A stretch of DNA of 64,000 bases. It comes from Megamerina dolium (Eukaryota; Arthropoda; Insecta; Diptera; Megamerinidae). The stretch spans positions 10,455,872 through 10,519,871 of the forward strand of contig OY978530.1 in assembly GCA_963854835.1 (NCBI GenBank), given 5' to 3'. The position numbers were made by a program, and so were the translations under genes. Below, piece by piece: positions 43,901 to 54,531 of this stretch (positions are counted from its first letter, which is position 1; every line of letters starts with the position of its first letter). The notes beneath the pieces were generated by a model that saw nothing but the letters and a program-made list of their open reading frames with translations, was not told the DNA's origin and did no database searches.

Positions 43901-45000
43901 CTATTTTCTTTTCTTTTCTTTTGTTATAAATTCAACCTAAAGATGTATTTTGCATTCCGTTAATCCACTCCTTACTCTCATTGCAATAGTATATCATATA
44001 ACACTCATTTTTTTGTTATGCACTCAATGTTTTGAAAGCATCATGCAGGCATTATACATTTTGTATTTTTATTAGTCTTTTGATCTTCGATAAATAAAGA
44101 ACAACGAAACAAAAGAGTTTTAGACTTTAAACAATGTCCTTGATGCCATTCGACATCTCTGGAGCACACAACTTGGCCAGGGTTCCTCGCAGGGATATCC
44201 CTGTATATTCTTAGACTTATCTCCACTAGACGCCATTGCCCAAATGATAGTGCTCCATCTTCATGGTTCCTATCAATGACGGCAAGGATAAGCTAATCCT
44301 TTACCAAGTCACTGAAGGAACTGAGTGTTATATGCTGCCGAAGCCAAAAATTTCGTCGTTTTTGGCTTGGACAGCTGCTCTTCTTGGGGGCACTGCCGTT
44401 TGGACGCAAGTCCAGCAAAAATATCCGTTTTGCGTTCAGCGATAATGCGTCTTGTACTCTCCAGAGATTCTTTTTCTCTCATTGAGAATTCTGAGAGACG
44501 CCACCTAGCTTTCAGCTATCCTGAATGCGGCTTTGCTTTCCCGATATGTACGGAGAGACCCACTAATTGGTTTAGCGGTATCCCTCAAATTAGAGGCAGC
44601 AGCTGATGTTGATGGAGCCAAGTCCAAAGGGGATTTGGCTGCTGAAACAGGCGTCGCAGCCTTTGTTAGTGCTTTAGCAGCAGCGGGTCTTGATATGGTG
44701 CTCACGAATCCTTTGCTAACTTGCATTGATTTCTTCGATACCAGTGGTTTGGTGGTCAGATCTGGGGTGCTCTTGCGTACAGACGCTTTAGGGAGAACGG
44801 AGGAGCCTGACTTTGTTATCTTATGCTCTCCTCTTCCCGAAGGAGTTGCGATTTTGGACGAGTCCCAGTGGTGTTCGATTTGGACGTAGGTCTGCCCCCA
44901 AGTGAAGGCCTTTTGTGTTTTCGGAATTGTCCGAGGCAAATTTTAAGTATTTATCCATTATTTTTATACGACTGCTCACCCCACGTATCAGGCATCGCGG
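40977..45000 (-). pseudogene. LOA/R1-group LINE, copy 1 (decayed)
   Basis: Downward from 45000: ORF1 N-terminal Ala/Ser/Pro-rich region (44939-44505), ORF1 middle (43884-43660) and C-terminal part with DDWIIVKVEEAKE and LEDMSCDGDSDTLSTSEMVG (near 43650-43330). Then come endonuclease (LGADANAHHYLWSSSDSNDR, LDITLTNDSSDSVVRKWRVD at 43187-42582), degraded RT pieces to about 41690 (QTILYYGVIVWWESLNKEVH, 41688-41455) and an RNase H start (DCSKLEGRVGGGVFSDSLRI, 41276-41019). Many frame breaks. The 3' end is missing at RNase H, unlike a usual 5'-truncated LINE. It is homologous to 46473-50505 but more diverged. Confidence 0.82.
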
Positions 45001-45029
45001 TATAATCGTTTAAGAGGGACTTGGAGGTC

Positions 45030-46171
45030 GTCAGAAAAGCAAAAATATGGCGATATTATTTCACAATATTGCAAAATGGTGTGAATGCTCAGGCACTGCT
45101 CTTTCCACTTCGAAATGTTGTAACCCCACTGTTATTGCTAATAACATACACTTCCCTGAAGTTGACTGCTTAAAAAGCCTCGGTTTATACATTACTAAAA
45201 GATACAGATGGTATGTAGTAAAATGCCTATCCAGCCACAAGTTCAATTGCTCCACTATTCTCTGATTCAAATAGTTAAATCATTTATAGTATCTAAAATC
45301 AACTACGCTCTAGTATTTTATGGATTTTATAATAAAGCCCTCCTAAATAAAATAAAAAGTTCCCTCAATGCAACAATTAGGATTGATCTTGGCGCATTTC
45401 GCTCAACTCCAACTTACAACAAGTTTTTCGAAGCTAATTTTCTTACACTGGAAAATCAGAAGCAGTTACATCTTAACAAAGTAAGTAAGTCAGTTCTCTT
45501 CAGCTGCGACAAACCACTGGCGAATATTATAAAGAAAATTATGAAAACGCATACCCCACAAAAAAATAACATTATCTGGAGCAATACAGGCCTGTTCTCA
45601 GATGAATATTCCAATCATACTGCTTAAATACACGGTCTCTATTCTCTGATATAAGGGTCAACTATCTAACCACAATTTTATTATCACAGACGGATCTATG
45701 ACAAACGGAACTACAAGCTACATTGTTACTGACGAAAGTCAAGTTATTAAATTTGGTATTCTTCCTGAGTACACCTTTGTATTTTCAGCTGAAATAATTG
45801 CCATCCACGAAGCTATTATGCACGTCAAAAACAAAAACATCTCAACGCGATATCCAGTATAAAAAACAACAAATTTTACGCTATCCTCATTAGAAATGCC
45901 CTAGTCGATAAATACCCAAGAATCATTCTAATTTGGGTCCCAGAACATGTTCGAATTAGAGGTAACGAGGTCGCTGCTACTGGTACACTGCTCCTGTAAT
46001 TTGTACTTCCAACTACAACTATTCAGTTATTTATTATTAATTAAATCGCCACGCTAAATTGAATAAGCTAATTTGGAACTCCACATCCAACTGGTATAAA
46101 AATGTTTGCTCAGACCGCAGTTACCTTTACGACTTTTTACCAGAAACAATATCCATACTAGACAGGATAAA
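45030..46171 (+). pseudogene. I-type LINE remnant: RT thumb and RNase H
   Basis: The plus strand reads WCECSGTALSTSKC and FPEVDCLKSLGLYITKRYRW (end of RT palm/thumb), then IVKSFIVSKINYALVFYGFY and LGAFRSTPTYNKFFEANFLT (45208-45627), then a broken RNase H: FIITDGSMTNGT (Asp in TDGS), FSAEIIAIHEAIM (Glu) and IILIWVPEHVRIRGNE (the W-P-x-H-x-x-I-x-G-N block). 5' truncated before the YxDD motif. Orientation and sequence differ from the flanking LOA elements. Confidence 0.75.
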
Positions 46172-46472
46172 ATTAATGGGACTGAGATGAGGTGATTCGT
46201 TATCGTACGACTTCTTCAATCTTGTTATGGAGAAAATAATACGAGCCGCTGATCTACGACATAATGGCACTATCTTCAACAAAAGTGTCATGCTGTTAGC
46301 ATATGCTGATGATATTAACACAATCGGCATGAAAACGCGAGCAGTCAGTGCAGCATTCTCGAAGTTGGAAAGAGAGTCGCATCGAATGGGTCTCACGGTA
46401 AACGAAGTAAAGGCGAAGTACCTAGTATTAAGAAAAAAAGAGTACCGCCGTCTTAGACAGCATGTCACTGTT
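46172..46472 (+). pseudogene. RTE LINE copy F/G, left part (split by LOA insertion)
   Basis: The plus strand reads GDSLSYDFFNLVMEKIIRAA, AYADDINTIGMKTRAVSAAF and MGLTVNEVKAKYLVLRKKEY, stopping at RQHVTV where the LOA element begins. The next residues (VTVDTYAFKIVKDF) are at 50506 onward. 5' truncated. It carries substitutions at otherwise conserved sites, so it is older than copies A-D. Confidence 0.88.
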
Positions 46473-46581
46473 AGGTTAGGTTATGCAGCCAAAGTGGGCG
46501 CAAAGGGGGGCTCACTTAGGCCAAATAATTGGCCCATTGTGTCACCATGCATGGTTGATGCCTACCATCATATCTCCTCTG

Positions 46582-47435
46582 TTAAGCGGAACCATTGGGA
46601 TTTCCTAGTAGAGTGTGCCTTCTGCGTGCCAGGGCGGGGCATCTACAGAGGAAGTGGTGAACACTTTCCTCCTCTTCCTCGTCCTGGCAGCTGCGACAGA
46701 AATCGTTGGCCGGTAAGCCGAGCCTTGCAGCATGCCTACCCACAAGCCAGTGGCCCGTGAGTACGGCGACTACATTACTTATGGTTTTCCTGCCCATTGA
46801 CAACAGTGAACGGGTTCGTCTATTGTCAAGGGTTGGCCAGATTTTCCTAGTGGTAGCACAAGAGCTCTCATCCCGCCATCTTCTGTTGGCTATGGTGAGA
46901 TAATGTTGTGTGATAAGAAGCTTGCAAGCGGAATTCCGGCTTGATGAGATGGATAGATCTCTGGCAACTTAGTGCCCAATCTCGCCAATTCATCTGCCTC
47001 ACAGTTCCCTGGAATATCCCTATGCCCCGGTGCCCATACAATGTGAACATTGTAGTGCTCCGCTAGCTCGTTAAGAGCTGTGCGGCATTTAAGGGCAAGT
47101 GCCGATTTGGCGAACGCTCCTGCGAGAGATTTAATGGCAGCTTGACTGTCCGTGTAGATAAAAAAATCTTTGAAGGATATTATATTACAGCTAAGCCACG
47201 TTGTCGCCTCCTTTATAGCCATTATCTCGGCTTGAAAAACACTGCAAAAGTCGGGTAATCGGAACTTGAGCTTAACGCTTAAGGAATCAGAAAAGACGCC
47301 ACTTCCTACCCTACCCTCCAATTTGGAGCCATCTCCAAATACAATACAATTGTACCGATTGAACTCCAATTTCGTTGACAATACCCCTATTCCATTCTTC
47401 CCTTGAGGGTATATGGGTTGAGAAACTATTGTCAA
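46582..47435 (-). pseudogene. LOA-type RNase H and C-terminal Cys-His motif
   Basis: RNase H (47435-46890): FGDGSKLEGRVGSGVFSDSL (the first catalytic position Gly-Asp-Gly), FCSVFQAEIMAIKEA (Glu), DFFIYTDSQAAIKSL (Asp) and HIVWAPGHRDIPGNCEADEL (His, Asp). All four acidic/His blocks are present, so this domain is well preserved. After a frame break, 46803-46582 carries DFCRSCQDEEEE and VHHFLCRCPAL, the Cys-Cys-His-Cys motif near the C-terminus of many LINE polyproteins. Confidence 0.85.
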
Positions 47436-47523
47436 AGCATGTTATGGGGATGGTATAGTCGATGGCATTCGGAATCGTAGTACACTCCCCCAGGATCCTT
47501 GAGTGTCCGTATCCTGGTTGAGC

Positions 47524-48850
47524 CTAGCGTGAAGCTATGTTTAGCCTAATTGCTGATATAAGCGCTCTCTGCTTGCCAAATAAATCTACGGGGAGGAGAT
47601 GCAATAGCGAGAAGAGTGCTTTTGACGGGGTGGTTTTTAGAGCGCCTGTTGTCAACACCGCAGACGTCCTTTGAACCTTGTCTATTAGCCGTCTGTGTAC
47701 CTCCTTATTTAAGGATTCCCACCAGACTATCACACCGTAGAAAAGAATTGGTCTCACGACCGCAGAGTATAGCCATGATACGATTGTAGGACTCATCCCC
47801 CATCTTTTACCTATGGCTTTCTTACAGGAATAGAGTGCTGCAGTTGCTTTACGAACCCTTTCCATCGTGTTTGGTTTCCAAGTTAGTTTCCTATCTAAAG
47901 TTATACCCAAGTACTTCGCCTGTTCAGTTAGCTTTAGACTAGTTCTACCAATTCTAGGTAAGGTAAAAATAGGTATTTTATGCTTTCTAGTAAAGAGGAC
48001 TAGCTCAGTTTTGGCAGGGTTGATGGCCAGACCAGAGTTTGAAGCCCATTTGGACAGGATTGATAAGGCATGGTTCATCACTTCGGTGAGTGTATTTAAA
48101 TATTTCCCCGATGCCACAAGTGCCACGTCATCTGCATATGCCACCGCTTTGCATCCCGTGGCCTGTAAAGATATGAGAACTTCATTGATGGTTAAGTTCC
48201 GCAAAAGAGGCGACAGCACACCCCCTTGAGCCCTTAATCAAAATCTACTAATGCATGACTTACCCAATTTTGAGTTTATCACTCTTTGCTTTAGCAACAG
48301 ACTAATGAATCTAATAATAGGTTCATCTACCTTAAGAATAGCAAGAGAGTTTTCGACTGCTTCTGGGTTTATGTTATTGAAGGCCCCTTCAATATCTAGA
48401 AAGGTGACCAAGCTATATTCTTTGCAGTGCAAAGATGTTTCGATCTTCTGCACAAGTGAGTGAAGGGCTGTCTCAACGGACTTGCCTTTGTTATATGCGT
48501 GTTGCAATGAAGAGATATACTTAGTATCTATAGAGCCCCTTAAGTACACATCAAGTAGTCTTTCAAGGGTTTTTAATAAGAAGGATGATAGACTTATAGG
48601 TCTGAAATCACTTGGCTTTGAGTGGGACGTTTTCCGCCTTTAGGTATAAACACCACGTTAACTTGTAGCCATGTCCTGGGGACATAGTATAGCCTTATGC
48701 ATGCAGAGAAAATTACCTCGAACCAAGGTGTTAGAAGATCAGCACACTTCTGCATGTCCGCGGGTATAATACCATCAGGTCCTGGTGACTTGAATGGTTT
48801 AAAATTATTTATCGCCCAATTAGTCTTTGTTTTACTGATTATTTTGTACG
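47524..48850 (-). pseudogene. LOA-type reverse transcriptase
   Basis: 48549-48238: SSLQHAYNKGKSVETALHSL and YSLVTFLDIEGAFNNINPEA (first catalytic Asp). 48219-47524: MLSPLLRNLTINEVL, AVAYADDVALVASGK (YADD), LAINPAKTELVLFTRKHKIP, KYLGITLDRKLTW, and thumb RPILFYGVIVWWESLNKEVH. The N-terminal fingers lie above 48600, where PFKSPGPDGI can be read near 48790-48760. Frame breaks at about 48230 and 48600. Confidence 0.85.
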
Positions 48851-49120
48851 GGACGTCTTAGAAAATTCTACTAGGATTAACATTGGGAGTTCGGCCAGGG
48901 CTGTCCTCCAAACAGACTGGAAAATGGGAACAATTAGTACCCGAAGAGTTTCCAGACTTTAAGTGGTCCAATCACCATCTCCCTTCATAATGGAGCTGGG
49001 TGTAACTGGATTTGTTGCGAGAATCTTTCGTAGGCGGCTTGCCTCTGAAATTTCTTCTATGTTGCTGCAAAAGTCATTCCATGATGATCTTTTTGCTCTC
49101 CTAATCGCCTTTTTAAACAC

Positions 49121-50106
49121 TCATAGGCTCTCCTTATAGGGTTGCCATTGATGAGTGATTTTGGCTCGGTTGAATTGCTGTCGACACTCCTTCCTTAGAG
49201 TGATGATCTCTACAGACCACCACGGAGGTCTCTTCTTTTTTGGAGTCCTTCTGATTGGACAGGACGCTACAGTAGCTTTCCTGCAAGCTTCTGTAACTTG
49301 ATCAACAGCGGCCTCAAGCTGCTCCTCATTTTGCAGGCTTGAGGGCGCCTGAGTGAGGGATTTATTCAGGGTGGCCATATACTTGTCCCAATTTGTGCGT
49401 TTCCTATTTAGAAATGGTGTCTGCTTTTGTGGCCTTATATCAAGGCGGAAGCTAATATACCTATGATCCGAGAAAGAGTGTTCTTTGTCAACCCTCCATT
49501 CCCTAACTAGACAGTCCGAAGAGTCATTCGTAAGGGTTATATCTAAAACCTCCTCCCTGTTGCAGGTAATAAAGGTCGGTTCTGTACCCATATTTGCGAG
49601 AGTCAAGTTAGAACTAATAATATATTCAAAAAGTGACTCACCTCTTTCGTTGTTATCTGAGCTGCCCCAGATATAATGGTGTGCGTTGGCATCGGCTCCC
49701 ATCACCAGATTCGCCTCGCATTTCTCCGCCTCCCGAACTGCCTTCCTTATTATAGGGTGAGGTGGGGGCTCAGTGTGATCGTGAGCCAAGTACGCCGACA
49801 TCAGCTAATATATATGGGATTGATGATCTAGCGCAATGGTCACAGTATCACAGTATCCTTGTCGCTGTAATCAGAGAGTAGGAATGCTTTGTAGCATTTC
49901 TTCACTAAAATACATAATCGAGGCTTGCCTGCGTTTTGAGCATAGTAGAGTCCATAATTTGCGGAGCTTAGTCCGCGCACCTTATCATCCAGGACCCACG
50001 GTTCCTGAATTAGAAAGATATCCTCCGCTTTATCGCTTAGCCGGAGGACGAGAGCAGCGGAAGCTGCTTTAGAGTGATGCAAATTAATCTGGACCACCCT
50101 AAGCAT
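49121..50106 (-). pseudogene. LOA-type APE-like endonuclease
   Basis: 50106-49840: LRVVQINLHHSKAASAALVL (Asn in QINLHH) and IFLIQEPWVLDDKVRGL (catalytic Glu). After a small insertion and frame break near 49850, 49801-49121: LVMGADANAHHYIWGSSDNN (Asp-Asn), LDITLTNDSSDCLV, KEHSFSDHRYISFRLDI (Asp-His), then the linker KKRPPWWSVEI toward RT. All catalytic blocks are readable. Confidence 0.87.
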
Positions 50107-50386
50107 CTTCCTTTGCAGAGTTTAATATAGACGCCTCGGTCACCGTTGTATCGGTGTCCTCGACGTCACAGTTTAATAGTTTGTCCTCATCCGCTGTGCT
50201 AACTTCCACATCTCGGAAGAGGTCGCCCACCATCTCAGACGTTGACAGCGTATCGCTGTCCCCGTCACACGACATGTCCTCAACCGGGGCCGAACTTGCC
50301 TTTGTATCCCCTGGTTTTGGATCTACTTTTCCTGCGTCTTTTTCATAGACTTTCAGGGTGATTTGGGAGAAGCCATAGCTTATCAC
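50099..50386 (-). pseudogene. LOA-type ORF1 C-terminal fragment
   Basis: ISYGFSQITLKVYEKDAGKV, then an acidic tail with MSCDGDSDTLSTSEMVGDLF. It overlaps the start of ORF2 by a few bases. Upstream ORF1 is lost at the element's 5' truncation (about 50505). The paralogous segment in copy 1 lies near 43330-43600. Confidence 0.75.
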
Positions 50387-50505
50387 CCCTTCTGTTTAGC
50401 GAGAGGTGCCAAGAATTGCTCATTTAAGATCACAACGACCTGCCTTGAGTGATCCTTGGCCTCTCCCACCTTCACAACCCTCCAATCATCTGTGGGAAGG
50501 GATAC

Positions 50506-51052
50506 GTCACTGTTGATACCTACGCTTTTAAAATAGTGAAGGACTTTATCTATCTTGGAACCAGCATTAACACAAGTAATGACGTCAGCATGGAGATATT
50601 GCGAAGGATTACTCTAGCTAACAGGTGTTACTTTAGGCTAAGTAAGCAATTAAGAAGTCGAGCTCTCTCTCGAGATACGAAAACCACGCTCTACAAGTCT
50701 CTCATCATGGCTGTCCTTACATATGGCGCCGAAGCAGGGATAATTTCCACCTCAGATGATAGAATGCTCGGAGTTTTCGAGAGAAAAGTCATACGCAAGA
50801 TCATTGGACCTATTTGCGTTGATGGTCAGTATCGGATAAGGTACAACCATGAGCTTTATGAGCTGTATGCCGACACCGACATAGTAAAGCGCTGCCCTGG
50901 CTAGGTCATGTCGAGCGAATGGTAAGTTACCGGAGAACTTGTCAGAGCTTGGAATTTCTAACTGGCGCCAACTAGCGAAGGAAAGATCTAGCTTGTGAAG
51001 CATGCTAGATTCGGTTTAAATCGATTTACGGTTGTAATGGCCACATAAGTAA
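50506..51052 (+). pseudogene. RTE LINE copy F/G, right part with 3' end
   Basis: Continues the RTE interrupted at 46472: VTVDTYAFKIVKDFIYLGTS, RITLANRCYFRLSKQLRSRA, LTYGAEAGIISTSDDRMLGV, PICVDGQYRIRYNHELYELY. An internal deletion after DTDIVKR joins CPG to the distal 3' region (SNWRQLAKE-like). It ends with GGCCACATAAGTAAGTAAG, the RTE 3' tail. Confidence 0.88.
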
Positions 51053-53540
51053 GTAAGATTAGGTCATTCCAAATTATTTCATGGACACTTGATAAGAATT
51101 GTAATTAACCCCATATGTAACCTTACCTTTCGTCATCACGACTGTTTACAACTTATTTCAAACCCCTCCTACATTGAAATTGAAAAAATCTTAGGATTCT
51201 CAAAAGCATCTAAACTATACTACCAAATATAGATACTAGGCATGTGGTATATTTTTAATTCTCTCCCTCCACCTATAAACTGAAAGCAAATGTTGCTATT
51301 GCTCTTACATTCATAATTAGGCAATAATTTAAGTTAATACTCTAATTCTTTTAAATAAATAAATATGTAAATAAAAAAAATGAAAAATAAATGTTCAAAA
51401 GTGTATAACAACTAAATGTGGGCTAATCGCTAAGTATTTTACGCAGAAAGATCAGTAGATCAGTAAAGAATGATAAAAGTGACGGGATGCGATGGAAACA
51501 ATATTACGATAACTAATTTTAATTTAGTAAAAATTCTGGAATTTGAGCCTGGGCCTCTTTCAATTATAGTTGAATGTCTTAACGGTGCGTCACCCTTCTC
51601 AACAATACCAATATCACAATCGGTTCGGCCAAAACTAATTTCGCACAAAATAGAATTGGGGAATGCCAAAAGAAAAAAATAAGACGTATTGTTCAACGCT
51701 TGATGCGGTGCTTAAACCTGGGTTCGTCGATTGGTAGTTCAATTGTCCTCCTACCGTGCTACAGAACTTATTGATGTAGTTGTGGCTATTCGCTGATTTA
51801 TAGGTCTTTGTAAGCTACTTACGTGTGTGGGGTGCTTTCACACTGACCACTCAAATATTGCACAACTCACGAATGCACGAATGCAAAATCCTTGTCACTC
51901 AACACAGCCATATGGATGTACTTAGTACGTGTTATTCAACAATTCTGATAAAAGAAATGTTATTCTTCCTCAGCAATTCTAGTTTACTTTTCTCGACCCA
52001 GCACCTCTTCATTTGTTTGCTCTCCAGCTCCTTCCTTTTTTACTTTCCTTTAGTTTTGCTCCCAAAACTATTCGAAAACATTTGACTCTTTGCCTACGCT
52101 AAAATTCAATTTTTCCCAATTCCAATCCCTTTATTCAGCTATTTCCATGTATTTATAGGTACTGTTAGTAGGTAATAAAACAAAAAAAGAAAACGCAAAA
52201 GATAATAAAAAATTAACAAAATAATAAAAGCAAAAACTAAATATGTATAACCCCCATCATGATTTGCACACAGAACCCTATGATTACTGTGCCGATACAC
52301 CACCAGCTCGACTACTATAACTCTTGACGATTTTAATGCCTATACCACAGAGACAGTTGTATTACCAAAAATATGAGTGAAAACTTGCATCAGAGGCGCA
52401 AATCCCCTACAGCTGTAACAACTTCCTACATAATGGTTATTTCGATTCTCATTATAAGTGATGAAATTCTGCTTCCAATATGATTCAAGCTACATTTTTT
52501 CTAGACTTAACTAGAATGTGAGAATCTTGTAGTGTAATTGTTAATCGACGTGATTAACAAACCGACTAAGAGCCTTGAGTTGAGGAATGAGTATTGTGGT
52601 GCTCTAAATTTATGAGGTGGCTTTTCAAGTGAACAACGTTTCATGAATGAGATCATCCTCGAATATCATATTACCTGCTACTTTAACACAATCCATAAGA
52701 GTCCCGGTAGTAATAAAAATATACTCTCAACTGTAATGCTTCTTGAAGTCCAATCACGTAGAGTACACAGTTATTGGATATTCTCGGCTCGTAGAGTACA
52801 GACGACAAAAAAATGTGATGTCCGATTGACGGTATTGGCCGAATTAGTATGCTTTTCACAATTCTAAGACTCGTATAGAATCTAAAAGGAGTTCGGGTTT
52901 ATGATCGTACGATGATTGTCTTGGTTCATTAAAATTGTAGCAAATACTGTGAATTTAACACCTGGGATTATTAATATGAATGGAAACTATGACCTGTAAA
53001 ACTGCAATTTCTTTTTCTGAGAAAAAGTTGAAAAATTTTGAGAATTGCATCTCATTTTTGTATTGTGCCTCATTCAGTGCAGCAATGAATGATGCCGTTT
53101 TCCACAAAAGCGGCAAGAGAAAAGGCTTTGGAGCTCTGCAAAATTATGCAATGTTGCAATGTATTGCATTGGGCAAATCAATTAGCTGTGAGCTGAAAGC
53201 CTGACGAAATTGGTCAGCAACTGCAGTGGATGTGGTAGGAGTGTCTTCTCAAATAGAAGTTGACGAATTTTTTGATCCGTGTAATAGCGAGTGGTGGCTC
53301 TTTTACAGGTATCATACTCGTGAGAGTTTGTAAGGCAAATTGTATAGAGTTTTTACCTCTTCATGGCATTGTAGCGGGTAATTTCGTGGCTTCTGGCATC
53401 CGACTCCATATCGGAATCTCGCGTTTATCCTTAATTGACTACTCCCACAAATACAGGGTTGTGTCTGGCAGTTTTGTATAGCATAGGTACACAAATATCG
53501 CATCCCAGTGACTGGTGTCAATATTTAATAACTGTAAGTT
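51053..53540. other. 2.5 kb without a recognised gene
   Basis: AT-rich. Short open frames such as 51470-51682 and 52980-53204 (plus) have no motif I recognise, and antisense frames of similar size overlap them. It could contain decayed transposon or unique DNA. Confidence 0.4.
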
Positions 53541-53542
53541 CG

Positions 53543-53890
53543 TTATACAGTAAGCTTACTCTGTAAGCTTTGTATGTTTGCACCGGTTTCGTTCACCACT
53601 GGCTGTAGAGTGAAAAAATACTTCAGTTGTATATTCACTAGAACTTGCCTGTTCCTTTCTTCTAAATTGCTCCAAGCCGTGGTAAAGCCATGATTAGTCA
53701 ACGGAGTTGACTGAATGATATTAAAAGCTTCTCCTTTTGTCTTTAGACGCAGGTGATACAATTTTTCCACTTGGGATAACCGAGGATTGTCCACGTATAA
53801 TGTAGTTAACATGTCGCGGAAGCTTGGTCATGACACGTAATCTCCCGAAAGCATACGGTATCGCATGGGGGTAGCTGAACCGCTGGAAAC
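53543..53890 (-). pseudogene. BEL/Pao retrotransposon Gag-region (DUF1759) fragment
   Basis: The minus strand reads PPCDTVCF and GDYVS-PSFRDMLTTLYVDN (across a frame break), then PRLSQVEKLYHLRLKTKGEA, STPLTNHGFTTAWSNLEERN and LVNIQLKYFFTLQPVVNETG. This is the DUF1759 region typical of BEL/Pao polyproteins. Only this piece is present; no protease or RT of BEL type is found nearby. Confidence 0.82.
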
Positions 53891-53940
53891 GAGCACTGGT
53901 GAGCTACACTTTAATGGTACGTAACGGCAGTCACGGGAGA

Positions 53941-54381
53941 TGAAATATCATCTAAATATGCATTCAAGTTGGTTAGACTGTGCATTTATGCGATTTTGCA
54001 CTTGTAAATGCCTCCACTGGCCAGATAAATATATAGTGAAATCTCTAATATGACCTAACTGATCCAATATTTCATCGATGCGTGGAATTGGAAAAACCTG
54101 TTCAATGTTTGCATCGTTCATTTTTCTGAAATCAACAACTAGTCTCCATTTCATTTTTCCATCTCTTCCCGCCCTCTTTGGAACTAACATTATTTATGAA
54201 ATTCCATGGGGAAGAACTGGGAACGATAACTTCATCTTTCAAAATTTAATTTACCTGCCTACTAATCTCTTCCTTATGCACTTCCTTACCTACACTGTCT
54301 TTCATTGATCGGTGCATGGTCTGTTTTTACTGGTATTTTATATTTCATACATGTTGTGTTAGAAAATTAATCGCCTTCCAA
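53941..54381 (-). pseudogene. Gypsy (17.6/297-like) RT start, left of the Jockey insertion
   Basis: The minus strand from 54381: TCMKYKIPVKTDHAPINE (pre-RT spacer), then MLVPKRAGRDGKMKWRLVVD, FRKMNDANIEQVFPIPRIDE and ILDQLGHIRDFT (fingers and first palm strand, with the Asp in VVDFRK). It ends near 53941, before YxDD. It joins across the Jockey LINE to 58601 onward: the pre-RT text FHDLFHLEG stops at the insertion and resumes here. Confidence 0.85.
54372..54381. repeat. Target site duplication of the Jockey LINE
   Basis: CGCCTTCCAA occurs here and at 58601-58610, on each side of the Jockey element. Confidence 0.9.
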
Positions 54382-54531
54382 TTTTTTTTTTTTTTTAACC
54401 AGCTTTTTATTGGATCTTTCTAAAATTACTTAGAAACTAACAATAAGTAATCAAATCTTACACACTAAATAAAATTATGTGATATTCCCTACGTTCCACC
54501 ACAATTTGTTGAGTCGCGAGGTATAGCAATT

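Larger units (their letters stand above)
46473..50505 (-). mobile_element. LOA/R1-group LINE, copy 2 (4.03 kb, 5' truncated, inserted in RTE)
   Basis: Inserted into an RTE copy with a GTCACTGTT target duplication (46464-46472 and 50506-50514). The 3' end on the minus strand (46473) ends in CCTAACCT-like sequence. From the 5' side: ORF1 C-terminal part (50386-50099), endonuclease (50106-49121), RT (about 48850-47524), RNase H (47435-46890) and a C-terminal Cys-His motif (46803-46582). The endonuclease-RT-RNase H order with APE-type endonuclease fits the R1/LOA/I group. ORF1 is cut at about 50500. Frame breaks between domains make it inactive. Confidence 0.85.
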
